DNA of 64,000 nucleotides from an uncultured Clostridia bacterium. Its GTDB lineage: Bacteria; Bacillota; Clostridia; TANB77; CAG-508. A program made the translations under genes and the position numbers. The notes beneath the pieces were generated by a model. The model was not told the DNA's origin. It saw nothing but the letters and a program-made list of their open reading frames with translations, and did not search any database. Positions 1 to 9,076 of this stretch are shown here, in pieces. The stretch is taken from NCBI GenBank assembly GCA_934168355.1, contig CAKPNI010000002.1, positions 18,837-82,836 on the forward strand, written 5' to 3'. Every line of letters starts with the position of its first letter. Within the stretch, counting starts at the first letter, position 1.

Positions 1-327
1 GAAAATCTTGAATATGAAGTTTATCTTAACAAAGAAGTCTCAGGTCGAGATTTGACAACTGCAATAAATAGAGCAGTAAATAATAATGAAAAAAATAATA
101 TTTCAAAAGACGAAAATGGATTATATATACAAAATGACAGTGATTCCATAAAAATAGAAATTGTAATTTTAGATACAGAAACAACCTATCAAATGGAAAC
201 ATTGTATAATGGAGGAATGGTAAATTTTATTCAATATTATGGAGACATTTTCTTTGAATGTAAAAAAATAGAATATAATTCTAAAGGACGAGTTAGTCAC
301 ATGATATTTGAACAAAAGACAATTTAA
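1..327 (+). CDS. Hypothetical protein, 5' end outside the window
   Basis: The frame is open from base 1 to a TAA at 325-327, so this is the last 108 residues of a longer gene. A TTG at 52 is in frame but has no ribosome binding site, so I do not take it as the start. The fragment is acidic and rich in Asn, Ile and Lys, with no membrane segment and no motif I recognise. It lies 90 bp upstream of a run of pilin-like genes on the same strand, so a role in the same surface or secretion locus is possible. That is inferred from position only. Confidence 0.5.
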   Translation, partial: ENLEYEVYLNKEVSGRDLTTAINRAVNNNEKNNISKDENGLYIQNDSDSIKIEIVILDTETTYQMETLYNGGMVNFIQYYGDIFFECKKIEYNSKGRVSHMIFEQKTI

Positions 328-417
328 GTTATTAATATTAGATAGATATAATTATTCCATAAGATTAAATCTGTCTACAATAAAATATTAAATATAAAAA
401 TAAAGGAGGAATTTATT

Positions 418-864
418 ATGGAAAACGCTTCAAAGGCATTAATTATAGCAGGAGCTATATTATTATCAATTTTAATTATATCATTAGGAATTATGGTATT
501 CCAAAACGCAAAATCTACAGTAGGTTCAGCAGATATGAGTGAAACAGAAATGCAAGCATTTAATGGTAAATTTTCATCATATTTAGGAACAAATGTTACT
601 GCAAACCAAGTATACAGTTTATGTGAAACTGTTCAAACAAGTAACCAGGCAGAATCTACAAATGGAACAAAAAGATATGTTCAAGTTACTATAACAGCAA
701 ATCCAGCAAAAGGTGTTGCTGGAGCCACTTATGGAACAACAGCAGCAAATGCTACTCCAGCAGCAACTAACATTACAAGATTATCAAGTAGCCAAACATA
801 TACTGTAACAGCATCTACATATGTTGGTTCAAGAATAAGTGTTATAACAGTAACTGCAAACTAG
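418..864 (+). CDS. Pilin-like secreted protein A
   Basis: A 148-residue protein preceded by AAAGGAGG. It starts MENASKALIIAGAI and has one hydrophobic helix at about residues 7-30, followed by a Thr/Ser/Ala-rich extracellular part. The next two genes encode proteins with the same N-terminus, so this is a tandem paralogous set. A short N-terminus leading straight into one long hydrophobic helix is typical of pilins or pseudopilins, and a prepilin peptidase is encoded at 61.8 kb. I see no classic G-F/L-T-L-I-E cleavage motif, so the exact class (Flp-like, archaellin-like or other) is open. Function in a pilus or secretion filament is inferred. Confidence 0.6.
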   Translation: MENASKALIIAGAILLSILIISLGIMVFQNAKSTVGSADMSETEMQAFNGKFSSYLGTNVTANQVYSLCETVQTSNQAESTNGTKRYVQVTITANPAKGVAGATYGTTAANATPAATNITRLSSSQTYTVTASTYVGSRISVITVTAN

Positions 865-878
865 TATGAGGTGATTTT

Positions 879-1322
879 ATGGAAAATGCTTCAAAAGCTT
901 TAATAATGGCTGGTGCTGTTTTAATAGCCATATTAATAATTTCTTTAAGTGTATTGGTATATAAGAATTTTTCAGGTTCAGTTAAAGATAGTGCTAATAT
1001 GGACGAGCAAGAGGTTGCTAATTTCAACTCGAAAATAAGCCCTTATTTGGGAGATAATGTAAGTGGCTCACAAGTAAATGCATTAATACAGTTAGTAGTA
1101 TCAATAAATAATTCTGCTATTAGTACAAATGAATTAGGAAAAAGTGTATCAATAACATATCCTTCAACAGGAGGAAATAATACATTATCAGCAAATTCAG
1201 GTGGATTACAAAATACAAATAGTGTTGCAACAAGAAGGGTTGAAACAGGCTCTGGCAAATATTACAAAGTTCAAGCAGGTTATGGAAGTAATGGCTTAAT
1301 TAACCAAATTACAGTAAATTAA
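879..1322 (+). CDS. Pilin-like secreted protein B
   Basis: A 147-residue protein starting MENASKALIMAGAV, with a hydrophobic helix at about residues 7-30 and a Ser/Asn/Gly-rich remainder. The N-terminal 35 residues closely match the preceding protein, while the downstream part has diverged. The start follows GAGGTG with 15 bp between the two genes, so they are co-transcribed. The pair looks like a tandem duplication of a structural subunit. The pilin assignment rests on architecture and neighbours, not on a recognised family motif. Confidence 0.6.
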   Translation: MENASKALIMAGAVLIAILIISLSVLVYKNFSGSVKDSANMDEQEVANFNSKISPYLGDNVSGSQVNALIQLVVSINNSAISTNELGKSVSITYPSTGGNNTLSANSGGLQNTNSVATRRVETGSGKYYKVQAGYGSNGLINQITVN

Positions 1323-1342
1323 AAGGAAAAGGAGGTATACAA

Positions 1343-1933
1343 ATGGAAAATGCATCAGATGCGTTAATTATGGCAGGACAAATTTTAGTATTTATTCTTG
1401 CACTTACAGTTTGTATATCTTCTTTTACAACTGTAAGAGTAGAAGTAAATAGGATTGTTGGCGAAAATGAAGAAATAAGAATGGCTAAAGATGGAGATGA
1501 GTATATAAATTTTATAGAAAGCAAAAACAACTCATCAACAAGAGTAGTAGAATCAGAAACGGTTGTATCATCTATGTATAGAGCTATAAAAGAAAACTAT
1601 GTAATATATATAAAATTTAAAGATATAAGTTCAATAAATTCTATAAAAAGCAACCAATATATAACTACAATGCAGGCAAAAGTTGATTCAAAAGTTATGG
1701 ATTCTAACAATCAACCTATAATAAAAGCAAATGATACTTTAATAAAAATTACAATAGGTATAGATAGTAACCAAGAAGTTGATAAAATTTTAAAAGAGTC
1801 AGGAGGAGGAAATCTCTTTAATATAATGAGGACAAAGAGTTTTAATGAATATCTTGGAGAATATCAAAAAAATTCAACTGTAACAACAGAAAATAAAGAA
1901 GTTTATAGAATTATAACTTATGTTGAAATATAA
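1343..1933 (+). CDS. Pilin-like secreted protein C
   Basis: A 196-residue protein starting MENASDALIMAGQI after a strong AAAGGAGG site. It shares the N-terminal helix of proteins A and B but has a longer, more charged C-terminal domain ending in a beta-strand-rich segment. A longer and less abundant family member next to short ones is a common arrangement of a minor subunit beside major subunits. It is the last gene before a separate promoter at 1949-1978. Function is inferred from context. Confidence 0.6.
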   Translation: MENASDALIMAGQILVFILALTVCISSFTTVRVEVNRIVGENEEIRMAKDGDEYINFIESKNNSSTRVVESETVVSSMYRAIKENYVIYIKFKDISSINSIKSNQYITTMQAKVDSKVMDSNNQPIIKANDTLIKITIGIDSNQEVDKILKESGGGNLFNIMRTKSFNEYLGEYQKNSTVTTENKEVYRIITYVEI

Positions 1934-1948
1934 AATAACATAAAAGTA

Positions 1949-1978
1949 TTTACAAAATAAATAGAAAAATGGTATAAT
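1949..1978 (+). promoter_or_regulatory. SigA-type promoter for the gene at 2017
   Basis: TTTACA at 1949-1954 and TATAAT at 1973-1978 with an 18-bp spacer, about 40 bp upstream of the start codon at 2017. Confidence 0.6.
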
Positions 1979-2016
1979 ATAGTTGTTTATATTATATTTG
2001 AAAGGAAGGAAAGAAA

Positions 2017-2526
2017 ATGGGAGATTCAGCGGTAACAATAATTGCAATATTTTTAGCAGCAATATTAATGTTTGTTTTTCCACTTATGACAATGGCTGAT
2101 AAATCAGATGATGTTTCACAATTATCAGTGCAAAATGCAACAACAGATTTCACAAATAAAATAAGAACAACTGGATATATTTCTCAAGAAGATTATGATA
2201 ATTTTATATTAACACTTGCATCTACAGGAAATTCTTATGAGGCAGAAATAACAGTACAAAAATTAGACCAAAATCCAGCAAAGAAAAGTAGTGGAGATAC
2301 TACAACAATTGGGCAAAATGTATATTATACAATGTATACAACTCAGGTTTTAGATTCTTTACCACTTACATTGACAGAAGGAGATATTGTATCTGTTAAT
2401 GTACAAAATACAAATACAACAATAGCAGGTCAATTAAGAAATTTTATGTACAAAGTAACCGGAAACAGTACAGGTAATATCGTTGCACAAGAATCAGGAA
2501 TAGTTACAAAAACAACATCAAACTAA
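2017..2526 (+). CDS. Small membrane-anchored secreted protein of the pilin locus
   Basis: A 169-residue protein with a hydrophobic segment at about residues 4-24 (MGDSAVTIIAIFLAAILMFV) and a polar, Thr- and Asn-rich extracellular region. It has its own promoter and is closed by a terminator, so it is transcribed independently of the three MENAS-type genes. The short N-terminus and single helix again suggest a pseudopilin-like or otherwise anchored subunit. I do not recognise a named domain. Confidence 0.5.
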   Translation: MGDSAVTIIAIFLAAILMFVFPLMTMADKSDDVSQLSVQNATTDFTNKIRTTGYISQEDYDNFILTLASTGNSYEAEITVQKLDQNPAKKSSGDTTTIGQNVYYTMYTTQVLDSLPLTLTEGDIVSVNVQNTNTTIAGQLRNFMYKVTGNSTGNIVAQESGIVTKTTSN

Positions 2527-2538
2527 TTTAAATAAAAT

Positions 2539-2568
2539 AGCTTGTAGGTTATTTTATACAAGCTTTTT
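2539..2568 (+). terminator. Rho-independent terminator
   Basis: AGCTTGTA (2539-2546) pairs with TACAAGCT (2557-2564), followed by TTTT. It ends the 2017-2526 transcript. Confidence 0.75.
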
Positions 2569-2589
2569 GTTTAGCTTAAGATGAAAAGG

Positions 2590-2644
2590 GGGAACAAACA
2601 TGTAATTTTTGTTTTTATAAATAAAAAGTTAGATGTTTGTTCCC
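2590..2644 (+). repeat. 12-bp perfect inverted repeat in the leader of the 2675 gene
   Basis: GGGAACAAACAT (2590-2601) and ATGTTTGTTCCC (2633-2644) are perfect inverted copies separated by 31 nt. The structure ends about 11 nt before the Shine-Dalgarno AGAAAGGA of the gene at 2675 and has no T-run, so it is more likely a leader hairpin or a protein-binding dyad than a terminator. Confidence 0.5.
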
Positions 2645-2674
2645 AATATTTTTAACAAGAGAAAGGACAAAAGT

Positions 2675-4543
2675 ATGAAACTCCAATCATTAGCAATTAT
2701 ATTTATTATAATAATAATGCCAATAACTATAGTTTTATCTGAATATATAAATAATAATATAGAAACATTAGAAAATGAAATGCTATATAATACAAGATTA
2801 TTAAATTCAACATATGATGCAATAAAGGCATATCAATTAAATACTGTAAATAATGCTTTTGGGGATATAACAAATAAAAAAGTACAAGATATAGAAGCAG
2901 CAGCTAAAACATTTTATAACTCACTATCATCAAATTTTAATTATACAGGATATAGGTCAGAAGTAATGAAAGAATATGTACCAGCGATTGTATTTACAAT
3001 GTATGATGGATATTATACTTATACTCCTTTTACAAATACATTGACAGAAATAGAAGATGATGCTTATGATAAAACATATAGCAAGGATGGGCAAATACAA
3101 GAAGGATTAAAGCCGTATGTATATTATGCGTGTAGATACAATTATACTCAAGGAGGAAAAAATTACGATTTTTCAATAATATATACCTTAGATAATTATA
3201 TAACTATACAAGGAATAGTTAATAGTGAATATGTATATGATACAGGCTATTTGTATTCAGTGGCAACTACAAGAGCAGATGCCAATAATGGAAAAGGAAT
3301 ATATAAAGAAACAGGCAATAATTCATATTGGTATTATGGAATAAACTTTAAAGAAGACGATACAGAAGAGCTAAAAGAATATGTAGGAGATACAGAATAT
3401 TCGTATGTTAAAATAAATGGTAAAAAATATTATTTAGATGAAGACCACTATCAAGATAGTAAAGTTGGTCAATATATATCATTAGGTAATGGAGTCAAAA
3501 TAAAAGGAACCAGTGGTATTTTTTACATAGATTCTAATGGAACCAGAAATTATAATCAAGTTCGCCAGTATAAAGGAACGAATAGTGTAGACGATATAGA
3601 ATTTTTAAAATATTGTAATGCAATAAAGAAAAATAAAAGTTCATATGAATATTACAAAAACGCATATGAATTTTCGAGCGCTGTGCTTGGCTCTAGTGCT
3701 AGAACAGATAAATCAGGAAATGTGCATAATAATGGTTATAATTTAAGAAACTTAAAAACTAGTAATGCAACAATTTGGAATGAAAATACATCACTAACAA
3801 ATACGACATCATTAAAGGAATATGGAGATAAAGAAATCTTTGGTGGAACCGAAAGTATAGAAGATTCAGCATCAAATTTTGAACAACATAGAAAAGCTAT
3901 TATAAGACATGTAATAGAAACAAATTTATCTACAGCTATTGCATCATTTTCATCAAATGCCAATGCAAATTTCATAATGCCAAAAATATCAGATACAGAT
4001 TGGGAAACGATAGAAAACGATGTTTGTGCTATATCATTTTTACAAGGAATGAGTATAGGAGCAAAAAAATATAATGGTTATTCAGTTGTGGCAAATACAT
4101 TAACAAAGGAATATGTAGATGAAAATGATATATACATTTTAAAAACAGACAATACATATTGCAAAGTAAATGACCAAACAATCGCAGAAGATGGAAGTGC
4201 TCTTCAAGCAAAATCAACTCTGGGATATTATCCGGGAGCATGGAAATTGAATTTTGAACAAAGACAAATTATTGTAAAAAATAATAGTGGAGTAGAAGAA
4301 ACAGCATATTTTTATCCTTTGAAATATTATGGTAGTTATACAAGTATAATGGGAAGTTATGGTATAAACTCTATTCAAGATACAAATATGTATAAATACA
4401 TAGGAGATAAAAATAATACATTGAAAAAAGCATATTTGGTGGCACTTGGTAGAGAAAGATGGGGCTCATATAATGTAAATAATATAAATTATGAGTTATA
4501 TGGAAATTCAAATGGAAATGATTACTTCTTAAATGATTATTAA
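2675..4543 (+). CDS. Large secreted or anchored protein of the pilin locus, unknown function
   Basis: A 622-residue protein. I chose ATG 2675 because AGAAAGGA lies 8-10 nt upstream; the in-frame ATG at 2633 lies inside an inverted repeat and has no binding site. Residues 4-24 form a hydrophobic signal anchor, followed by a short region with coiled-coil tendency and a long extracellular domain rich in Tyr, Asn and Gly. No family is recognisable. Its position directly after four pilin-like genes suggests a large minor subunit, tip protein or assembly partner, which is inference. Confidence 0.5.
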   Translation: MKLQSLAIIFIIIIMPITIVLSEYINNNIETLENEMLYNTRLLNSTYDAIKAYQLNTVNNAFGDITNKKVQDIEAAAKTFYNSLSSNFNYTGYRSEVMKEYVPAIVFTMYDGYYTYTPFTNTLTEIEDDAYDKTYSKDGQIQEGLKPYVYYACRYNYTQGGKNYDFSIIYTLDNYITIQGIVNSEYVYDTGYLYSVATTRADANNGKGIYKETGNNSYWYYGINFKEDDTEELKEYVGDTEYSYVKINGKKYYLDEDHYQDSKVGQYISLGNGVKIKGTSGIFYIDSNGTRNYNQVRQYKGTNSVDDIEFLKYCNAIKKNKSSYEYYKNAYEFSSAVLGSSARTDKSGNVHNNGYNLRNLKTSNATIWNENTSLTNTTSLKEYGDKEIFGGTESIEDSASNFEQHRKAIIRHVIETNLSTAIASFSSNANANFIMPKISDTDWETIENDVCAISFLQGMSIGAKKYNGYSVVANTLTKEYVDENDIYILKTDNTYCKVNDQTIAEDGSALQAKSTLGYYPGAWKLNFEQRQIIVKNNSGVEETAYFYPLKYYGSYTSIMGSYGINSIQDTNMYKYIGDKNNTLKKAYLVALGRERWGSYNVNNINYELYGNSNGNDYFLNDY

Positions 4544-4573
4544 AAACATAGTCTATATAGGCTATGTTTTTTT
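4543..4573 (+). terminator. Rho-independent terminator
   Basis: AAACATAG pairs with CTATGTTT, with an inner stem, followed by a run of T. It lies immediately after the stop codon of the 2675 gene. Confidence 0.7.
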
Positions 4574-4584
4574 ATAAAAATCCA

Positions 4585-4613
4585 TTGAAATTTTTTATTA
4601 TTTATAATAAAAT
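4585..4613 (+). promoter_or_regulatory. SigA-type promoter for the DUF2207 gene
   Basis: TTGAAA (4585-4590), 17-bp spacer, TAAAAT (4608-4613), 24 bp upstream of the ATG. Confidence 0.6.
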
Positions 4614-4637
4614 AATGACAAAAGAAAGGGGGAGCAA

Positions 4638-6586
4638 ATGAACAAAACAAAAAAAGTATTAATAACATTAATATTCCTAATAATTTTCATAATATTAGGA
4701 AGCAATAAGAGCAATGCCGGAAGTTTATATTTAAACAATCTAGATTTCAATGCACAAATTAATCAAGATGGAAGTATGAATGTAACTGAAACGTGGGATA
4801 TATCAGTAAGTGAAACAAACACACTTTTTAAAACATTCAAAACAGACAAAAGCAAATATTCATCAATAACAAATGTGCAAGTATCAGAAATCACAGGAGG
4901 TACAGAAAAAAAATTTTCAAAAGTAAATTCACTAATGTATCATGTAACAAAAGACTGTTACTATGGGCTAACAAATTCTGATGGAAATTTTGAAATTGCG
5001 TGGGGAGTTGGATTAGATGATAGTAGAGCAACAAAAAAATACAAAATATCATATAAAGTAAATGATGCAGTTGCAAAATATCAAGATTCAGCAGAACTAT
5101 ATTGGCAATTTGTAGGAAGTGATTTTGAAATTGACTGTGAAAAAATTACAGGAACAATTTTATTACCTCAAAATGCTACCACAAAAGAAGATATAAAAGT
5201 ATGGGGACATACAGAAAGATTAAATGGCGAAATTTATGCTACAGATTTAAATAAAATTGAATTTGAAGTAAATGATTTTATATCTGGAAGGTATATCGAA
5301 GTAAGAACATTATTTCCTACATCAATGATATATTCATCTAATAGAACATATTCAAAAAATCGAATAGATGATGTTATATCAGAGGAAACTGTTTGGGCAA
5401 ATGAAGCAAATGCAAGAAGACAAAAAGCAGAAGGAATAAAAAAAGTAGCAACGACAATATTTATGATTTCGATTGTAATTGTAGACTTTTTTCTTTTGAA
5501 AAAAACTATGGAAGTAAGAAAGGAAGCAGCTTCAAAAGAAAAAATAAAACCTACCCAAGAGCTAGAATATTTTAGAGAACTACCAAGAGAAAATGCCACA
5601 CCAGCACAATCTATATATGTTTATAATGAAAAATTAGATTCAGTTTCAACAAAACAAATGGGAAATATATTTTCTGCAACATTATTAGATTTATGTTTGA
5701 AAAAATACATAGAATTTGTGGAAAATCCAAATGATAAGAAAAACATAATTATTAAAATATTAATAAGGACAGCAGATGCAAGTTTAGAAGAAACAGAAAA
5801 AACAATACATACATATATACTTAGAGCATCAAAAGGAAGTGAAGAAGTAACAATTAAGGAAATGGAAAAATACATGAAAGAACATGCATCAGGCTTAATG
5901 AAATTAAAAAGCAGTATTGAAAATTCATGTGTAAAAGAACTTGAAAATAAGGAATTATATGATGGAGAGGCAGCAAAAGAAAAGGATGATTATAATGCAA
6001 GTTCAATTTTTGATTTTGTAATGGTTTTAGTAATATGTTTTATATTGGTAGGAGTATCTCCATTTTTATTAGCATATATAAATTTAAAAATATTGCTAAT
6101 AGGAATAGCAAGTCTATTAATATTATTTGCTTTTAGAGGATTTACGTGGAAAAATTATGCTAAAAAAATAAATGTATATACACAAAAAGGAATAGACGAA
6201 AAACAGATGTGGAGAGGACTAAAAAAATATATGGAAGATTTCTCTATGTTAGATAAAAGAGAAATTCCAGAAATTGCAATATGGGAACATTTTTTAGTAT
6301 ATGCAACAGCATTTGGAATAGCTGATAAAGTAATAAAACAATTAAAAGCAGTTTATAGAGAACTTGGAAGAAGTTTGGATTTTGATGATTCATCTTATGG
6401 ATATATGTATTTTATGACAAACAACAATTTCTCATCAAGTTTCACAAACTCAATAAGTTCAGCATTTACATCAGCATATGCATCAAATTACTCATCTTCA
6501 TACTCTTCAGGCTCAGGAGGAGGCGGCGGCTTCTCTGGTGGCGGAGGAGGAGGCCGGTGGCCGGAGGTGGCGGCGGCGGTCGATAA
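4638..6586 (+). CDS. DUF2207 membrane protein, Gly-rich tail restored by two +1 shifts at CGG
   Basis: The gene starts after AGAAAGGGGG. It has a signal peptide (residues 1-27), an extracellular beta-rich domain to about 265, a membrane helix near 270-290, a cytoplasmic part, two helices near 455-500 and a Ser/Gly-rich tail, which is the DUF2207 (YlaN/YciQ-like) layout. Around 6540-6586 the zero frame reads Gly codons and then CGG at 6555. Skipping C6555, and then C6562 at the next CGG, gives an uninterrupted Gly run, one Arg and TAA at 6584-6586, about 648 residues, as expected of these Gly-tailed proteins. Read without shifting, the frame runs to 6656 through a dispersed repeat and adds a tail of unrelated residues. 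The family is clear; its biochemical role is not known to me. Confidence 0.75.
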
Positions 6587-6589
6587 TTT

Positions 6590-6646
6590 TTCTGATTTGG
6601 GACGGTTCTTTTTTGCGAAAGAACCGTTTCCTTTTGCAAAAAAAGA
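6590..6646. repeat. Dispersed palindromic repeat, copy 1 (degenerate)
   Basis: Contains GGGACGGTTCTTTT and AAAGAACCGTTTCC arms around GCG. It fills the gap between the shifted stop of the DUF2207 gene and the ribosome binding site of the MYG1 gene. Confidence 0.7.
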
Positions 6647-6659
6647 AAAGAGGTAAAAA

Positions 6660-7580
6660 ATGAATATAAAAATAACAAAAAATATAAAAGAAGCAAATTG
6701 TGTAACACATGCGGGAACATTTCATGCTGACGAAATATTTGCAACATTAATATTATCAAAAATAATGCCAGAGATCACTTTAATTAGATTGCCAGAATTT
6801 AGAGAGCAAGAAAAATCAGAGGCAAATCCAAATGTAATGGTATATGACATAGGGGGCAAAGAATATGACCATCATCAACTAGGTGGAAATGGAGCAAGAG
6901 AAAATGGTGTAAAATATGCTGCATGTGGTTTGATTTGGAAAGCTTTTGGAAGAAAACTTTTGAAAAAATATGATGTAAAAGAAATAGATTATACTTTTGA
7001 TTATATTGATAGAAATTTAATTCAATTTATAGATGCAAATGATAATGGTCAACTTCCAAAATTACAAACAGACTATAGAAATGTACATTTATCACATGTA
7101 GTTTCGTTATTTAACCCGAAATGGGATGAAGAAGTAGATAGTGATGAAAACTTTATGAAAGCTTTAAGTGTATGCGAAATTATATTTAATGAATTTTTAC
7201 ATGATGCATTTTCTAAAATGAAGGCAAAGGATTTAGTGGATAAAGCCATAGAAAATTCCGAAAATGGAATAATGGTGTTAGATACTTTTGCACCTTGGAA
7301 AGAGTTTTTGTTAAATTCTAAAAATGAAAAAGCAAAAAATATTAATTTTGCCGTATTTCCATCTTCCAGAGGAGGATATAATGTATATGCTGTTCCACTT
7401 GAGTTTGGAAGCTTTGAAAATAGAAAAAGTTTGCCTGTTAAATGGAGAGGATTGAGAGATAAAGATTTGCAAGAAGTAACAGGTGTTGAAACTGCTAGAT
7501 TTTGCCATAATGCAGGATTTATTTGTAGTGCAGATAGTAAAGATGGAGCTTTGGAGTTGGCAAATATTGCAAATGAATAA
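6660..7580 (+). CDS. MYG1 family protein (UPF0160), DHH-like phosphoesterase
   Basis: A 306-residue protein starting 8 nt after AAGAGG. It carries the MYG1 signature: an N-terminal THAGTFHADEIFATLIL metal-binding segment, YDIGGKEYDHHQ at about residues 60-71, and a C-terminal PVKWRGLRDKDL/CHNAGFI region. MYG1 proteins are DHH-superfamily relatives with reported 3'-5' RNA exonuclease activity in eukaryotes; the bacterial members are poorly studied. The length is normal and the metal-ligand Asp and His residues are present. It is separated from the upstream gene by a dispersed repeat and followed by another. Confidence 0.9.
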   Translation: MNIKITKNIKEANCVTHAGTFHADEIFATLILSKIMPEITLIRLPEFREQEKSEANPNVMVYDIGGKEYDHHQLGGNGARENGVKYAACGLIWKAFGRKLLKKYDVKEIDYTFDYIDRNLIQFIDANDNGQLPKLQTDYRNVHLSHVVSLFNPKWDEEVDSDENFMKALSVCEIIFNEFLHDAFSKMKAKDLVDKAIENSENGIMVLDTFAPWKEFLLNSKNEKAKNINFAVFPSSRGGYNVYAVPLEFGSFENRKSLPVKWRGLRDKDLQEVTGVETARFCHNAGFICSADSKDGALELANIANE

Positions 7581-7581
7581 T

Positions 7582-7634
7582 TTTCTAATTTGGGACGGTT
7601 CCTTTTTGAAAAAGGAACCGTCCCAAATTAGAAA
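7582..7634. repeat. Dispersed palindromic repeat, copy 2 (perfect 53 bp)
   Basis: Two perfect 26-bp arms around one central base at 7608, with core GGGACGGTTCC/GGAACCGTCCC. The outer arm is TTTCTAATTT here and matches only within this copy. It starts at the stop codon of the MYG1 gene and may double as a terminator. Confidence 0.9.
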
Positions 7635-7640
7635 TAATGA

Positions 7641-7669
7641 TTGACATAAAAAGTAAATGGTGATAAACT
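7641..7669 (+). promoter_or_regulatory. Strong SigA-type promoter
   Basis: TTGACA (7641-7646), 17-bp spacer, TAAACT (7664-7669), 55 bp upstream of the 7724 start codon. Confidence 0.7.
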
Positions 7670-7723
7670 AATGATATTGTAACCGCAAAAATAACACTAC
7701 TTTGTAAGTAGGGAGGGCTAATT

Positions 7724-8896
7724 ATGGCAAAACGGAAAATGAAAAAAGCTTACTGCATTGAGGAAGAAAAGAAAGAAAATGCAAAAGTAAAAAAAGGAGG
7801 CAAACCACAAACTAAAACTTTGACAGACCAAAATGGATCAATCCTTTTTGGTGGTACAATAAATCCAGAGCTTAGAGCTGCAATTGCGAGAGAAGAAAAG
7901 AAGATAAGACCAAATATTCAGGATGTTGAAAAAATGGTTTTAAAGTCTATAGTAGGCCAGGATAGACAGGTAAGAGAAATTATTACAACAATATACAAAT
8001 CTATTGAATTTAATAATCTAAAATCAAATATTTTAATTATTGGAGGAAGTGGAACAGGAAAAACAGAAACTGTAAAACAGATTGTTAAAATATTGGGAAT
8101 ACCATATACAATTGAAGATGCTACTAAATATACCAAAGAGGGATATTATGGTATGGATACTACTGATATGGTTTTCAATTTGGTTTACAATGCAAATTAC
8201 AATATTCAAAAAGCTCAAAAAGGAATTATTGTAATAGACGAAATTGACAAGAAAACTGGATATATGCAAAACGATATATCTGGAGTGGAGGTTTTAAAAA
8301 GTTTGTTAAAGATAATTGAAGGAACTAAAATAAAGATGGAAGTACCAAAGAAAGGCTCTTATTTTGGTTCAGTAGTGGACTTTGATACTAAAAACATAAC
8401 ATTTATTTTGATGGGGGCTTTTTCAGGAATTAAAGAGATCCGCGATAATAGATTAAATCTTAAAACAATAGGATTTCATATGGGAGAAGATGACGAAAAA
8501 GAGATGGATTTTCAAGATGGCTACACAAAACAGGATTTGGTTGAGTATGGAATGCCGGAAGAATTTGTTGGTAGAATTGATAATATAACTGTGATGAACG
8601 AATTAACAGAAGAAAATTTATCTCAGATTTTAAGAAAATCAAAATTATCTGTTTTTAAAGAATATCAAAAAGAATTGACTAAAAGAGGAGTAACGTTAAA
8701 ATTTGATACGAAACTTTTTGATGCTATTGCAAAAAAATCTATGTCTTTAAATACAGGAGCAAGGGAATTAACCAATACAGTTAATTATATTTTTTTTAAA
8801 ATTATATTTGATGTTTTGGCTAATCCAGGAAAATATCATCAATGTGTATTGGATTTAGACATTGTAAATGATAATAGAAAATATAAATTGTCATAA
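7724..8896 (+). CDS. ClpX-like AAA+ ATPase
   Basis: A 390-residue protein starting after GGGAGGG. Walker A is GGSGTGKTE near residue 108, Walker B is GIIVIDEIDKK near 168, and an arginine-finger/C-terminal region follows (FVGRIDNITVMNELTEENL). This is the Clp/HslU clade. It lacks the N-terminal zinc domain of true ClpX, so it is probably a specialised unfoldase. It has its own promoter and terminator and uses an in-frame CGG as codon 4 (7733), unlike most genes here. If CGG caused a +1 shift, translation would stop at once (GGA AAA TGA). Codon usage with more C-ending codons suggests transfer. The next gene may encode its partner or substrate. Confidence 0.75.
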   Translation: MAKRKMKKAYCIEEEKKENAKVKKGGKPQTKTLTDQNGSILFGGTINPELRAAIAREEKKIRPNIQDVEKMVLKSIVGQDRQVREIITTIYKSIEFNNLKSNILIIGGSGTGKTETVKQIVKILGIPYTIEDATKYTKEGYYGMDTTDMVFNLVYNANYNIQKAQKGIIVIDEIDKKTGYMQNDISGVEVLKSLLKIIEGTKIKMEVPKKGSYFGSVVDFDTKNITFILMGAFSGIKEIRDNRLNLKTIGFHMGEDDEKEMDFQDGYTKQDLVEYGMPEEFVGRIDNITVMNELTEENLSQILRKSKLSVFKEYQKELTKRGVTLKFDTKLFDAIAKKSMSLNTGARELTNTVNYIFFKIIFDVLANPGKYHQCVLDLDIVNDNRKYKLS

Positions 8897-8911
8897 TGGT
8901 TGGAAGCAAAA

Positions 8912-8947
8912 GAGTTCTCAAACTGTTTCTTAGTTTGAGAGCTTTTT
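8912..8947 (+). terminator. Rho-independent terminator
   Basis: TCTCAAACT pairs with AGTTTGAGA, followed by GCTTTTTT. Confidence 0.8.
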
Positions 8948-8977
8948 TGAAGTATAAAATAATTATTAAATAGTTGT

Positions 8978-9006
8978 TTGACACTATTTACATAATATGG
9001 TAAAAT
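8978..9006 (+). promoter_or_regulatory. Strong SigA-type promoter
   Basis: TTGACA (8978-8983), 17-bp spacer, TAAAAT (9001-9006), upstream of the 9077 gene. Confidence 0.75.
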
Positions 9007-9076
9007 ACGGGTATGGCAAAATTCATAAGTGTAGAGATAAATATTGCCGAAAAAACAAAACAAAGGAGAAACAATT

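Noticed and set aside
6587..6656. C-terminal extension of the DUF2207 protein through the repeat (zero-frame reading)
   Set aside because: It replaces a Gly-rich tail with unrelated residues and translates the dispersed repeat. The twice-shifted reading ends before the repeat.
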